This document shows positions 35,192 through 48,191 of a DNA stretch of 64,000 nt, piece by piece. Position 1 is the stretch's first letter. The number at the start of each line of letters is the position of its first letter. The notes under the pieces were generated by a model that was not told where the DNA came from, searched no databases, and was given only the letters and a program-made list of their open reading frames with translations. The position numbers were made by a program, and so were the translations under genes. Source of the stretch: Nymphaea colorata (lineage: Eukaryota; Streptophyta; Magnoliopsida; Nymphaeales; Nymphaeaceae); contig NC_045147.1 of assembly GCF_008831285.2 (NCBI RefSeq), positions 13,742,854-13,806,853 on the forward strand, read 5' to 3'.

Positions 35192-35496
35192 TGTTTATCA
35201 AGCTTCGCTGTAAATTGCATTTTATTAGACATAAATTTTGTCATTGTAACATCATTTCTCAACCAAGAACACAATACAAATACGGCAAAAGAAAAAAGGC
35301 AAGATTATGTTAAACATAGAACAATAGTTCAGCACCAAAATTGTTGTCATATACAGGAGCTCTGACACGACAATTACATGCCTAGTTCTGACACCTTTCA
35401 TGCTGCAAACTCATTAGAGGCGGTTGCACCAAAATTTTGAACTCCACCACAAAATTGCTCGTTCTCCAAGCAAATATCAGTCTGATCCTGCATCAA

Positions 35497-38400
35497 TCAT
35501 AAGAAGAATCTCCGGCGGCTTGTGTCCATCTCAGGCTGCAATTGTGGAACACACACAAACATGACAAAGTCATACAAAGGAGACAGGAACTAGTTAGAGA
35601 GAACATAATGTAATAAAGGCCAAGTTACCTTGTGAACCCACTCATACTCTCCGTTTTTTGTATCAAAAGTTCCATGCTGCAGACTAATCAATTTTAGCGT
35701 AAATCGTGGACCACATTCCTGAAAGTATATCAAGAAAGGCAAAAGAATTATTTATAGATAAAAAAAAAAAAACCGGAAAAAGAACAAAAGAGTACAGAGC
35801 GCAGTGGACGCTAAGAAAAAATGTTAGACAAAGTTGGAAGCCAAAGGTCATTTCACCTGAGAAAACCCTTTTCCCCATCCCTCAGATTGATAGTCAGTCG
35901 CAGCTAAAAGGCAGTTTTAAGAAAATTTGGTAGCTAAAGGCCATTGCTTGAGAAAGATCCCTTTTTTGTCCATTTACCCCCCCGATTAGTTGTCAGTGGC
36001 ACCAAATAACCAAGTTTAAGAAAATTTGGAAGCCACAGGCTATTTGGCCTCAGAAAGATCTTTGTTGTCCGCAAAAAGAAACTGATCATATGGTCAAATC
36101 ATATGAGGCTCGGGTGCACATCCAAATTTAGAATTTAGACCAACTATCTCTGTCTAGAGGCCTGAGGCCTCGCTAATTGAACCATAACGAGAATTTCTAT
36201 AATCAGCACAATCTCCGCAAGTGGGACCAGAGAAACTGCATTTTGGGCCCAAGCTTGGCCCAGGACCCCAAGAAATCCTATGCCCAATGGAGGCTACGCT
36301 CAAAGGAAACCACTATGAGTACCTCCTTCCCTTCTTTGTCATGCATAATCTTTAACCATTATTGCTGTTTGAGAAACAAATGAGAAAAGAAAAAATGCAG
36401 AGAGGATGTCGATGGGTCAACCCCTGAAGTAGCTTAATATCGTTTGAATCATTTTGGTAGTTTCTTACACATTATAAAATAAAAAAATCACGTGACAAGA
36501 GACCAGATAACGGTGATAGTGTACTGTCAAGGATGAAGCCTAATTACTTATAGGCATATATAAGTAAGCAACCTATATCCAGCAGCCTTTGCTATTATCT
36601 AAAATAATGTCACACTCAAAATTTAAAAAATAGTAAACATAAATTAAAGAAAAAGTACCAAAAACTGAAAGGTGGGTAAAGGTTGGAACTAAAACCATGA
36701 GCAAGTCATACAAGCAGCAAGCTCTCTGACACAATGATACTAAGTTTTTCCAGTGATGAGATGAACATGACATTGAGCATGCACTTCAAAAAAGGTGGAA
36801 AAATCGACAAAACACAAGCCAGTATAACTGTCTAGCTAAGAAAGTTCATATTTTTACTCATAAATGGCAAACGGACATGTCCGTAGCGATCACAAAGTCG
36901 AAGATATCTCCTATAATGAGAACGAAACAAAATTAGTGGCTCCCTTTACTGCCTTTGTTCTCCTACAAATGACATTGAGAGCAAAATTAAGCACCTTTCC
37001 TTATCTTTCTTACAACAGCACATTCAATTCAACCAAAAAATATTACTCAAGAGTTAAGACTGCATGGTCCTGAGACCTCCTCAACATAACCAACCAGCTA
37101 CTTTACTCTTGCCAACAACCATATCTCCCAGGACAGCGGTAACAGTACGAGTCATTAATCATCTTATCAAACACAATAATCCTTCCACATATAAGAGATA
37201 TGCTCACACACATTATGTTCATCAACCAACTCAAAGCATATACTTCAATATCACTCACATGAGTCACATCAACACCCATCCACCATTCCCATTTCAAAGC
37301 CTAGTCAGTTCATTGGCAAATTCGCTTCATAGTCTGAACCTGCTTCTTCTCAGCCATGAAAATAAACAGAAAAAGGAAAGGATGGCATGGCAAGTCTAGT
37401 TGCAAAACATCGACATATTTTCAATGTGGCAATATTTTCCAAATATCATATAAATCCCATTTTTTGTTTCACTTTTTGTGAGCTTTTATTGCGATACTTT
37501 AAAAATATTACTGATATTTGTGACCATGGCTTGAAGACAATCTACCTACTTTTGTTGCATAATTCCTTGAAATTGAATAATGGAAGCATTCCTTAAGAAA
37601 CATGGAACACTCACTGTACCCTGCTGCATCTGTTTGTCATATTTTGGTGACATTGAATAGAGTTCTTTAAGTTTAACCCAATTAACTAAGCATAAGGATT
37701 CCCTTAGGGGTGTTTGATTATTTTTTATACAAGATCAATGGATCTGATATGCCATGCGTTGAATGATGTGGTGAAAGATAGACATTATAGTTCATCGATC
37801 ATCATGTTAAGGATCTTAGGTCACACCAAAGATCCCGACTTGAGATTCTTATTTTACTCTTACACTGGCAAGACGTCTTACCTAAGATCTAAGGGAATTT
37901 CATATCCTAAACCTATGGATCTTAGGGATCTAAACAAATGAGGTCAGAGATAATTGAACACCCTTTATTTATTTTGCAAGAAATTTGTTCACAAACATCA
38001 CGATGATATCAAAGACCATACCCACTAAGACCTAGGAATGCAGCATTATTTTTTTGGTGCCCTCATGGGGATGATTGTGGCAATGGAAATGCAAAGTTCA
38101 TCCATAAGATGGCTTACAGAGCAGGTAAATGATTAGGTGGAACCACCATTAACATGTCAGTGAAGAATATAACCAAGATCTTTGTTGGTATACACAGTCT
38201 TGTTTTAATTCTTGGATGGCCACAGAACTTTTTTATCCTAATTAAGATCTACAAAGCTTCTGGTTCTCTGAGCCCGTAAATTTAATTTTGATCAGCAAAA
38301 ACCTCTTAGGAAATAACTCTTATGTCTACAAAATAATCAATTTAAAGTTCTACAAGAAATTGCAAGATACAAGCAGGAACCCTCCTTTTACGGATAGAAG

Positions 38401-41400
38401 CATAGAGCAAACCTTACTTTATTATAATTTCTCTGGCTTCCTGTTCACTAGGTATAATTAAGTACAGAGAAAGACAAAGTACCTGAAGCCGAGCAATGAG
38501 ATTATCATGAGATAATTTGTCAGCCTTCTTAGCCTGATCTTTCTCTAAACTCTTTTTATTTTCTTTGTTTTCAAAAATATACCTACACATGACAGAGAGC
38601 ATCATTTAGACTTCACTGGTGAGCTTATATGCCCTCACAATGCTAGAAAAAAATAACACATTCATACCGATGATGGCGAAAGAATATAAAATCTCGCTGG
38701 TTGTGGAAAGTCACAACACGTCGACCCCGAAAATTTGGATCTTGAGGAAAAAGGGATGCAATCAACCTTGCAACCACAGCATGACGAGACAAAATATCAA
38801 TTATTTGGAATGATATAAATCAATATCAGGTAACAATACCTCATGAGGAAATGCATGTAAATTATGAAAAAAAAAATGCATACCTCCCAACACGATGTCC
38901 TAGACGTGTTGTAAAGTTTGTCAATATGAGTTCCGGTTTATGACTGGTTGGATTTCCATGATTCTGTTTCGAAAACAAAATAGAAGTTATTGTATGCATG
39001 TAGATGTGGGGCAGTCATTAAAAAACTCATGATGTTGACGTGGTGACTAAGACCGGATTGGCCCTCTACCAGGTCAACCTAGTAGGTCAACTAATAGTTG
39101 TACAACAATGCTCACCTTGATATCCTTGCGCAGCACAAGCCTTGAGAGCTTGAAATGTGCTGTAGGTCCATTAGGAAGTCCAATGATCAGAAGGGCATCT
39201 ATGACAAGAACAGTGACACTCATAAATCCTCAAAGAAATAGAAGGTTACAACTGACATAGATCTTGGCTAAGCATGCACGAATTATATGCCCTCACATAT
39301 GCCAAATTTGTGTTAACTGCCTAAAGTTCAAACATTTAAAATATGCCTCTCTTTTTCAAGGAATACATCAGATGAACCTTTTTGTTAGTCATCAACCCCG
39401 TAAGATAGCAGTAACCACCTTGAGCTTGTAAAATATAAAGAAAACCCTTTCCACCTTCTCCCTTCAAATTCATATGGAATTCTTCCCTTCTCCTGCTTTC
39501 ATGCCAAATGCATGTATGTGCGTGAGTAAGTGAGAGAAAGAGATAGAGAAAGCACAAGTCAGGGAACTTATGCAGGTATAACTTCAGTCATCAAGTGCCT
39601 TTTCCAACTTCTCCAATTAATAGATTTTGAGCTGAAAAGCACTTTTTACAAGATTCAGAGGATCATCCAAATTAAATTGAACTATGTTTGAATCTTTTCT
39701 AATAGTAATAATTAAAAAATGCAGAGCTATAACATCAAACCCTCTTTCTTTTAAATTCATTTGGGAATCAAACCAAGGAAACATGAGTGGAGTTGACTGA
39801 TGAAACTTAGTCATTTTGCCATTTACAATAATAAAAAAGAAAATAACTGTACGCTTTGTTTGATTGAGAAAGTGGATCCGATTCTACAGGATAAAACTCA
39901 TGTTCCATACAAAATTTTCCTAATCTCCTTTTTTAGAAACCAATACAACTTTCCCATCAAACGGATTTTTGTCCATACATTGAGCCATGATTAACGAATT
40001 GATCCAATGTTCAAATACTCATAAGAGTTGACTCAATAATCACACAGGATCAGCTCCCTACCAGGTCAACGTGGTAAGCAAAGTTGGAATGCTCCAAGAC
40101 TCCTTGTGATTCATTAATAACTCACTTAACTAGGCCAAGCCACTAGTTACACAAAACTCTGGTAAGTTTTACCACTCTTTCTTGCAACGAAGCAGCTGAA
40201 TTCTTTTGGTTTGCTCAAGACAAGCCAAAAAATTCATGTGGTGGCAGATTTGTAAACCTTAACCACTGATGAGTTCAAAAACAAGTTTAGAAGACAATAG
40301 GAGACCTGTGATTAGGATTTTTCTTGTCCTTTTATCCCTGTATAGTTGCTGGAAGCCTGCAATAGTAGCGGTCACTCCTTTTTGGCATGCTGTTTCTTCC
40401 AATAACCATGTTCCACTATTTGGCTGGCACGAACAATTATCCAGCAAAAAGCCGAGAGCAAAGCATATCTAAGGTATATTTTATGCCTTCAATAGTTTCG
40501 TGTGCTGATTTTGATTTTCCCCAATTCTTTTGTAAGTTCAACAACTTTTAGCTCTTTCTATCAATGTCTCGGGTTTTTTCCTTTACTTTTTTTTTTTTTT
40601 TGGTTTGGGGGGGGGGGCGGTGACTATCAATTGACTGATACAAGAATTTGTGTTTCAAGTGAGTGTTCCACTGAAAAATGCAGGGTTCTCTCCCGCTCTG
40701 TTGGTGTGATGCACTCGCTTATTCTTTTCCTTTTTGTTTTAACACTGCAGTGCTCTCTCTCTGTATACAACTACCGGATTATCAGTTAGACAGAAATTAC
40801 CTTATTTCAGTTAATTTTACTTGAAACATGTCACTCGTGCTCTGTTTAGTTAGTGTTTCCCAAATAACATACTACTTTCCCTCGTACCAGAAGTGTTTAC
40901 CGAACTCATTCCTCAAGTATGTAAGCCTATTTTATTGTTTTTTTTAATGTTTAAAATTTAAATTGCTATTTACATTGTCCTTCTTTCAAATTCAATACTT
41001 AACAAAACCATTCCTTAACCCATCCAAGTTACGGATCAACACTGAAAAAGTCGAGTTCCTAGTCACTAAATTTTAATTTTAACAACATTGAGTTGCTAAC
41101 ACAGCTAGCTACCTTAGCCAACTGCAGGAGGATCAACATAAGCTTTGACCTCTCCCATCTAGGTCAAGGAACTATAGCCAGGTTAATGTTGATAAAGAAG
41201 AGATTCACCTGTCCATGGCTAGGCCAATGAGCCTAAAGCCTCCAAGTTAAGAGTTAAGACCTAAAAAAAGGTCTACAGTTCAATAACAAAGTGTGCAGAA
41301 ACCAAACTCAAACAATAGAAGTTATAAAAAAAAATACTAAGGCACAACAGCTGCAAAAATAAGTAAGTGAGTAAACAGTAATTTCCCAATAAGCCCCACA

Positions 41401-43386
41401 TGAATGAAAAAAGGCAGCTGCTAACCTGGCTCTCTACGATTGGTATGGACCACAATGACTGAAGTGAAATCTCTGCTTTTAGCATATTCTATGATCTACA
41501 TAAACAAACAAATATCAGCCCAAGATCGTTGGTCTACCAATACACACACACACATATATATATGAAAGAAAACTACAGAAACATGCATGGCACCCAGTCT
41601 TCCTCAAATTAAGGACTTAACTACATAAGACCCACGTTAAACAGATTCTGCAGCAAGCAAGGAAATACTTTTTCTTCATTAAAAACAGGTTAGCAAAACT
41701 GCCCCACCACAAAAATTGTGGCAGCTGTAAAAGGATTATGCAGAGGATCACCACGCAACCTTTCCTTGGTCATGAATTATTACTTACTCGAGAGTTGACA
41801 TTACAATCCAAAAATTAAATGGAAAAGGACCGACCTTTTTCAATTCATAAGTCCCACGTTGATAATAATGAGCATTGGGAATCACCGATAGTAGTTCTTC
41901 AATGAATGCTGGTCCTCTCTGTGAATAACGTTAACATGGCACATTATCAAACACTTAAAAAATCCATCCAGAAATAAAAAGATTGATCTTCAAATTAAGA
42001 AACAAGTTATTTAAAAGGCATAACAACAACTACTTGTTCAATGCAGTTAGTCCCTTTGAACAAAATCGAAGCATGTAACAACTAGTTCACCAGTAGCTAT
42101 TGTTTATTTAACTTCCTGAAAACTGGAATAAATTTTCAGTCCAGGCACCAAGTCTGGTCTTGCTTCATCAATCATCCCAGCGTCATTACTCTTAAAGATT
42201 CTGAGGGTGGTGATATGGCAAGATTAGATGGCCATTCGATTTTCCAAGTCATTGCTTATGTCTTGCAGAGACATGGGATCGAGCATCAAGGAAAACATAT
42301 GCATTTTATTCCCGTAGTCCACCTTCTTTCTTGATTCCACCTTTTATCGTCCTTATTGGAAAACCATCATTCGGCAATCAAAAGGTCAGCTCCTCCACCC
42401 ATGACCCAAGGAATGAAGTCCAACAAGCCTTCAGTACGCCATCCAACCATATTCAAGAAGATGAAAACCCACAGAACTCCATAGAATCAATCGACCATCT
42501 ATTGAACGACTGCATTGTACATCCTCCATTCACTGAGTAACTCAACTGAGTTCTCTGAAAAGACTCTCCACAAAAATTACGTCATGAGGACTACTAACAT
42601 TCAAAGGTAAGTCAAGCACACAACAGTCAAACAGGAACTATGCAAAGAGGAGAAAAAAAAACAGCGAGAACAACGATAAGCAAACAAACATCATCAAAAG
42701 AAGCCCTACCGTTGAATTGAATCGCGATGTCGTGATCAGTATCTTCGGAGTACGCTGCCGATTGAGAATGGAACTGAGTTCATCTGCATCATTATCAGCA
42801 AACAACTGCACATAAATCATTCGGCCATTAAGTCATCTTAACCACAACAAAAGCCCCTAAAAGCAAAACAACAACATGCAGCACCAAACAATTAGAGCAT
42901 CACCAGCCAATAGCAACTCAAAAAAGGAAAACAGAGAAACGAATACAAGACAGAATAGAAGAAAGCCCGTCAAAATACACCTCTTCATCGTCAGGTCTGC
43001 ACACAGTCTCGTCGGCCTCCCTAGTGTTCTCAATAGTGCGAGGGATCTTCCTCGGTGGAGGCTGCATATTAAAGCACAAATTAAGGTCAAGCCGACATAG
43101 TAAGTCAACATCACAGAGACACACAGGGAGAGAGAGAAAGGTACTTCACCTCTTCGCCGAGCTCAAGGGCCTTCTTCTCGGCAATGTCCCGGGCCTTAAT
43201 CCTCTTTCTTTTCTCGACCTTCTTCTCATGCTTGAGCTTCGAATGGACAGCGGACCTCTTATCTTTGTTCTTGATCGCAGATGGCAGCGTCCTCCTCTTC
43301 TTCTCCTTCTGCTGAGCGTCAGCGGCCGGCGCCGATGTGTCGTCGGCTCCCTCCTCCCGCTCTCTTTTCTCCTTCCCGCGCCCCAT
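35497..43386 (-). CDS. RPF1: Ribosome production factor 1 (RPF1), Brix-domain rRNA-processing protein
   Basis: Eleven exons on the minus strand: 43386-43150, 43061-42981, 42805-42710, 41918-41835, 41495-41426, 39198-39116, 38963-38884, 38766-38668, 38582-38483, 35718-35629, 35535-35497 (352 codons plus TGA). Every junction is GT-AG and frame is continuous. The N-terminus (1-106) is basic and charged ([28 protein letters not shown]), a likely nuclear/nucleolar region. The Brix domain runs from about residue 123 ([15 protein letters not shown]) to about 310. It includes the family phrases [43 protein letters not shown] and [15 protein letters not shown]. The C-terminal sigma-70-like motif is [14 protein letters not shown] at 311-324. 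Family role: RPF1 acts with other Brix proteins and the 5S RNP in pre-60S maturation (ITS2/27S processing) in the nucleolus. Length fits the family (about 350). Large introns hold a MITE and repeats. Confidence 0.94.
35829..36065. repeat. Three-unit diverged tandem repeat, about 95-bp period
   Basis: Units start at about 35829, 35917 and 36013. Each begins like 'aagaaaatttgg-agcca-aggc-att' and runs through 'gagaaa-atccc-tt', 'cc-cagattgatagtcagt-gca'. The third is partial. The array is in intron 10 of RPF1. Confidence 0.75.
37707..37964. mobile_element. PIF/Harbinger (Tourist-like) MITE with TTA target-site duplication
   Basis: A 258-bp element with inverted ends GGGGTGTTTGATTAT (left) and ATAATTGAACACCCT (right), flanked by TTA on both sides (37704-37706 and 37965-37967). 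The 3-bp TTA duplication and the GGGTGTTTG end are typical of PIF/Harbinger MITEs. The interior is rich in 'ggatct/agatcc' and non-coding. It sits in intron 10 of RPF1. Confidence 0.7.
39199..41425 (-). other. Long intron 5 of RPF1
   Basis: 2,227 bp. It contains a T-rich then G-rich tract at about 40587-40618 and several 'aggtcaac-tagtaggtcaact' phrases (39065-39095, 40060-40075, 41110-41170), which may be remnants of one repeat. No gene seen. Confidence 0.6.
41919..42709 (-). other. Intron 3 of RPF1
   Basis: 791 bp. A plus-strand open frame of 69 codons at 42331-42540 has no recognised motif. Nothing else supported. Confidence 0.6.
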
Positions 43387-45089
43387 CCTGCGACAACGGA
43401 GCCACCCGCCACCACAGGGCACAGGCTGCCCTGCAACTAGGGTTTACGGAAAACCACTTCGGCGTTTGGCGGGAGTTTAAGACCGGGGAGTTTCACCAAT
43501 GTAACGCCGACTGCGTCTAGGGTTCTGGTGCAGTCGGCTTTGATGGACTGGAATTGGAAAAATGTTTTTGGAAATAAGTTTCAGGAATCGGAAAAATCAT
43601 GAAGTAGTAATAGTTTGTTATTTTTTCAATATACTTTAAAAACTTAAACCCAAATACTGATATACTTTTATGGATTTATCATATTCTTATGGGGCAATTC
43701 TTATGGGGGCAAGGAGGAGTTAGCATGCCAAGTACATATATATTTATAGTGGGAAGGGACAATAGCATGAATATCAATGCACATAAATTGTATACACAAA
43801 TGGGTGTGTAATGACTAAAATGCTGCCATTCAAATGAAAAAGGGATTTGAAAGGATAAATTGAAAAGTATGAAATTGTTAAAAAGACTAAAGCGTACATA
43901 ACTTTAAAAATTTTTCTAAAATGCTACTGTTTCCTTGGTGCATATTTGTTGCATGCATAGTAGTTTTCAGAGTATATTATACATAGAATATGCGGCTGCA
44001 TATTCGCTGACACGAAATTCTTGATAAAACCTAAATCGTGAGAACGCATATGATCCAGATGTGGAATTGAATTGGATTGGATTTATTACTTGTTAAATAT
44101 TTCAAAATGTATCAAGCCGGATACATTCGCTTTGGTTTATTTCGGAATAAACTAATAAACCTTGCTCTAAATAATTAAGATTCCATTTTAATCAATTCAA
44201 GATTTCTTGCCAGTCATGCGCGTGGAGCTGATTCTACATGAATACGAATAAGAAAAAAATAAAAATTGCCAATACTTATGCAATACTTATATATCACGTC
44301 ATGGAGTTTGAAAACTTTTATCATAAACTTGAATCCAGGTCCTAGAAACAAACACGCTTGGCACTTCGAGTCCGATTATCACCATCAAACACATTTTTAT
44401 GGGACTCTGAGGTGATTCGAGATCCTTGAGAATGTCAAATCCACAGATTTACAATTAGATCCCTCTCATGTCTGGCCTTAAATATGAAGTTTTGGCAATG
44501 AATTGAGGATCTCAAATTCTTTTCTTTTCCTACATAATGGTGAAATTCAATATTTGTTTATACTGTGGGTCCCGCATAAAACAGATCTTAGATCAACCTC
44601 GGTCTGAGATCCAAAGCTATCAACCAAACCCTTAGTTCCATAACTAGATTGGTACAAGCAGGGTTAATCTCAAGTCAACCTAATAACCGGAGTTCATTAA
44701 TTTTGTTGATGGATCAAAGCGCTGAAAGCACAAAATTTGATCCAAGTTCGCCTTTCCATAAAGAGTTTATATATATGTATACATCAACCTTTAACTGTTG
44801 AGAAGACCAACTTTGGACCCAACCCGATCAAGTCTCTGGTAGGAGTATGGTCTGATGCGATTTTGGCCCCTAAAACTGTGCCTGACGCAAAGAAGCTACC
44901 TTGCTTCTTCACCCAGTAGAAATATAAGCATATAGTGCTTCTTTGCTTTTTGCATGCAAAAGGCATTCTATTCCTCCCATGCTCCTTCTCATCTTCTGTT
45001 CTATTAAATGGCAGCCATTTCCGCTCCCCATTTCACCACAGCAGGTTCCATCTCCATCCTGATTGATTCCCCAGACTTAACCAAGCACC
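43387..45089. other. Divergent intergenic region between RPF1 and the Lys/Ser-rich gene
   Basis: Must hold the promoters of both genes. CTATTAAA at 45001-45008, about 80 bp before the ATG at 45090, is a possible TATA box. About 44370-44640 has 'gatcct/agatct/ctcaaat' text similar to other MITE-like segments in the window. Otherwise plain AT-rich sequence. Confidence 0.5.
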
Positions 45090-45737
45090 ATGTTTTCCCA
45101 CCACCAAAAAGCCGAGAAAGCCAATCCCCCTGCCCATGAAGAATCACACAGGGGAATGGAACACGAGATCAAGGAGCTGATCCATCACCTTACTGGCAGA
45201 TTATCAGACCTCCATAACCATCACCCATCCAAATCCCACCACCCATCGCAGCAGCAACACCACGGTGGCCACGGCGACGACCACGACCCCGCCGGCCTGA
45301 AAGTGATTGCCCTCACCGGAAACAACAACGGCGCTTCCATGAAGGCCGGCCGCGACGAAGTCGCCGACACGCGCGTCAGCTCCCCCGCTGATGGTGAGGC
45401 CGTTGCTGCATATGCCAACAGCAACTTTCAGGCTGTGAACAACTCGGTGGTCGTGGGAGGGAGCTGCACTGCGAACGACCCTGGCATCCATTTGGATATC
45501 CCCATCGAGACGTTGGAGCCAGAGTGGCAGCACGAGGAGTACATGAAAATGAAGAAAAAAGACAAGAAGCAGAAGAAAAAGGACAAGAAGGAGAAGAAGA
45601 AGAAGAAGAAGGAGAAGAAGTCTGATGCTTCTTTCGAAGATGGTGGAGAAAACAAGAAGATGCAGGAGAAGAAGTCCAGCTCCTCTGAATCTTCTTCTTC
45701 TTCTTCTTCTTCTTCTGAAGATGAAGGAAAGCATTGA
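45090..45737 (+). CDS. Low-complexity His-, Lys- and Ser-rich protein of unknown function
   Basis: A single 215-codon frame from ATG to TGA. Order: His-rich N-terminus (to about 70, HHPSKSHHPSQQQHHGGHGDDH), then a middle with a more ordered core (ANSNFQAVNNSVVVGG, then DPGIHLDIPIETLEPEW, about 110-150). Next come a strongly basic Lys block (about 154-178), an acidic patch (SDASFEDGGEN), and a Ser run followed by SEDEGKH. The core motif looks like one I associate with small conserved plant proteins of unknown role, but I cannot name it. Base composition changes sharply: GC-rich coding in an AT-rich region. Serine codons in the final tract are mostly TCT in a TTC-type repeat, so length polymorphism is likely. 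No signal peptide. An antisense open frame exists across the same bases and is judged a shadow. Function not assigned. Confidence 0.7.
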   Translation: MFSHHQKAEKANPPAHEESHRGMEHEIKELIHHLTGRLSDLHNHHPSKSHHPSQQQHHGGHGDDHDPAGLKVIALTGNNNGASMKAGRDEVADTRVSSPADGEAVAAYANSNFQAVNNSVVVGGSCTANDPGIHLDIPIETLEPEWQHEEYMKMKKKDKKQKKKDKKEKKKKKKEKKSDASFEDGGENKKMQEKKSSSSESSSSSSSSSEDEGKH

Positions 45738-46675
45738 AGGAGATTCATGGTTGTTCACAGTTGGTGCGTGTTGCGTATGACGTGTAGACGCATGAAGAGA
45801 GTGTGTGTGTGCGGTTAGTCGTCTAAGTATTGGAATCTGCAAGGTCAATAAGTGGGAGGAAGAATAATGGTCATTAATAGCATGTTGGAACAGAGAATTA
45901 ATAACACGATCAAGAAAGCATTGCAATTGCTTGCCACGGTTGATGCCGTGAAGAAAAAGTGAATTAGCCACAAAACGTAGCGTGTTTGGATGCAAACACG
46001 GTCTCTTTGTTTATACTTTAAGCGGATTAATGATTCTTCATTCTTGCTTTAACCATTTACGGGATTCGACTGTTAACTTCAGTATCATAAATCCTTCAAA
46101 AGCAGAGAAGCAGGGATGATCAATCCCAAAGTTATGACAGACACCACGCGACCTTTTCTTAGCGAATGTTTTGTTTTGTTTGAAGCGTACCAAATTTTAA
46201 ATTTCTTACTAAGTATACCTTAATCTTTTAAAAAGCTATAGCACACACATTCTCTCCTGTTCTTATGAAGGTTTTGTTCGAAGCATACCAATTTAATTAA
46301 GTTTCTTACTCGGTATATTGGATTTAATTATGTTCGTAATTAATTTGCTAAAAATACAAATACATTTTTGCTCTATCCCCATTGATCGTTGCAGTCTCAA
46401 TTATCAGAAGACAAAAAAAAAAAAAAAGAAACTTTAAGGGAAAAGAGGCCACAAATATTGAATGGCAATGCTATCTCCGTGTTCATAATTTACATACAAG
46501 CTTTCAAAGAATAAAAAGAAGGGATACTCCATCGATGTTATTATACTTTTGTATACCCTTTTTCTATCAATTTTGTTGTAAAAAGGAAAAAAAAAAAACC
46601 TTTAATGTGCAAAGAAATATGATTAGCTTGTCAAGCATTATTGAAGATTAGGAAAACCACTTGCCGTCTGTGGTT
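45738..46675. other. Convergent intergenic region
   Basis: Between the Lys/Ser-rich gene and the 3' end of the first WAT1-related gene. Contains a diverged direct repeat of about 60 bp ('gttttgttTgaagc-taccaa...tttcttact-agtata', near 46160-46218 and 46268-46322). No gene. Confidence 0.6.
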
Positions 46676-48122
46676 TCAACGAAGATTAATGGCCGTCTCC
46701 CCCTTAGCCACTTCGGATTTGGCTTGATCATTCGCTTCATCAGGGACAACTGCTTCTTGTGCGACAACAACAGCAGCTTTTGCCTGCAGTCTCCTAGATG
46801 ATGCACTTCCGCTTCCGTCTACTTGAAGTATTTTCAGCATCGATTCTTTTCTCTTTCCCCAAAGATAGGCGTATAACCCTCCCACTATCAGCACTGAGCC
46901 TAACATACTGCACATCCACATGCCAATTAACCAGTAACACAAACTTTAACTGAAGGGTGCTCAGCTTATTAATCTTTTCAAACACAAGTAGCACAAACAA
47001 AGCCCAAAGCTAAATATATATTTTAGGTCCCCTAAGGTGTTGGCACAAGCGCAAAGCTTGAGCTCGACTCGGCAGTTACATGTTGAGCTCGAGCTCAACT
47101 CGATTAAGGCTCGACAAACTCGTTTGAATGGAATTGATATTCATCGTTATGTGTTGAACTCAAGCTCGACTCGATTAAGGCTCGGCAAACTCGTAAACTC
47201 TTTTGAATATATTGACTTGATTAAGGCTCAAGAAACTCGATTAAGGCTCGAGCTCGACTTGGCAGTTATGTGTTGAGCTCGAACTCAACTCGATTATTTG
47301 AACAAGTCGATTCATGAACTCGAGTTCAACTCGTTAAGCAAATGACTCGTCTCGAACTCATTCACGAGCTGAGCTTTAATGAGTCGCTTGACTCAATTGT
47401 TCACCCCTACAAAAGCTTGAGAAGAAGCTTTGGCTCTTTTCTAGGCGGTCTCTGCTAGGCGGTAAGTTCCAAATTCTTCTCTGGTTTTAAATCTTGTTTT
47501 TTTTCTCCAATTTATCATGCAACAAAACAAAATCTACTTGAAAAATAAAGCAAGCTGTTGCAACGCTAAGAATAAATATATTTTAAAATTTGTTTGAACT
47601 TTGGTAAACTAACCTCCCAATATAGAGCCGTTCACCCAAGAAAATCGAACCAGAGATGCAGGCAAGGACAAGAAGAAGAGGTGAAAACATGGCTGCATAA
47701 ATTGGACCCTTCTTGCTAACGCACCATGATGTTAAGCAAAAGGTTGCTCCAGAAGTAAATACTCCCTGCAATCACCACTAATTACTTTCCTCTTTCCCAA
47801 ACTTGATTCAATATTTTATACATAACTAAACATATATAAATCCAAACTTTTTTTATATATATTTCTGGACTTACCGAATAAACTATTGTCAGCAACTGCA
47901 AGTCCGGTCCTATCTTCCACATCGCCAAATCCCTTTCCAAGGCAAAACCTATCACCGCCGATTGCAGGCTTCCTATCAAACATATTAGTGTATTCGCTAG
48001 GTACCTCGCAGGGAACATTTTAAATAATTTAACCTGCCATCAAATCAAACATGTCTAGTTGGAAAATTAACTCCACATATAGAATGAACTACAAATCTAT
48101 AGATGATCTGGCTTCAAGATGC

Positions 48123-48191
<69 letters not shown>

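Larger units (their letters stand above)
35719..38482 (-). other. Long intron 10 of RPF1
   Basis: 2,764 bp. It contains a roughly three-unit tandem repeat (35829-36065) and a TTA-flanked MITE (37707-37964). No other gene recognised within it on either strand; several short frames look accidental. Confidence 0.7.

Noticed and set aside
42331-42540. 69-codon frame within RPF1 intron 3
   Set aside because: No family motif; including it would break the continuous RPF1 reading frame.
45204-45995. 263-codon antisense open frame across the Lys/Ser-rich gene
   Set aside because: It is the mirror of a low-complexity coding region (poly-Ser/Lys codons give open antisense frames rich in Leu/Arg/Val). 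The plus-strand frame has a clear ATG and coherent block structure.
47003-47418. ccaaagct/caaaagct as a target-site duplication for the GAGCTCGA element
   Set aside because: The right copy abuts the CACCCCTA end, but the left copy is followed by plain AT text with no TAGGGG-type terminus, so the match may be chance.
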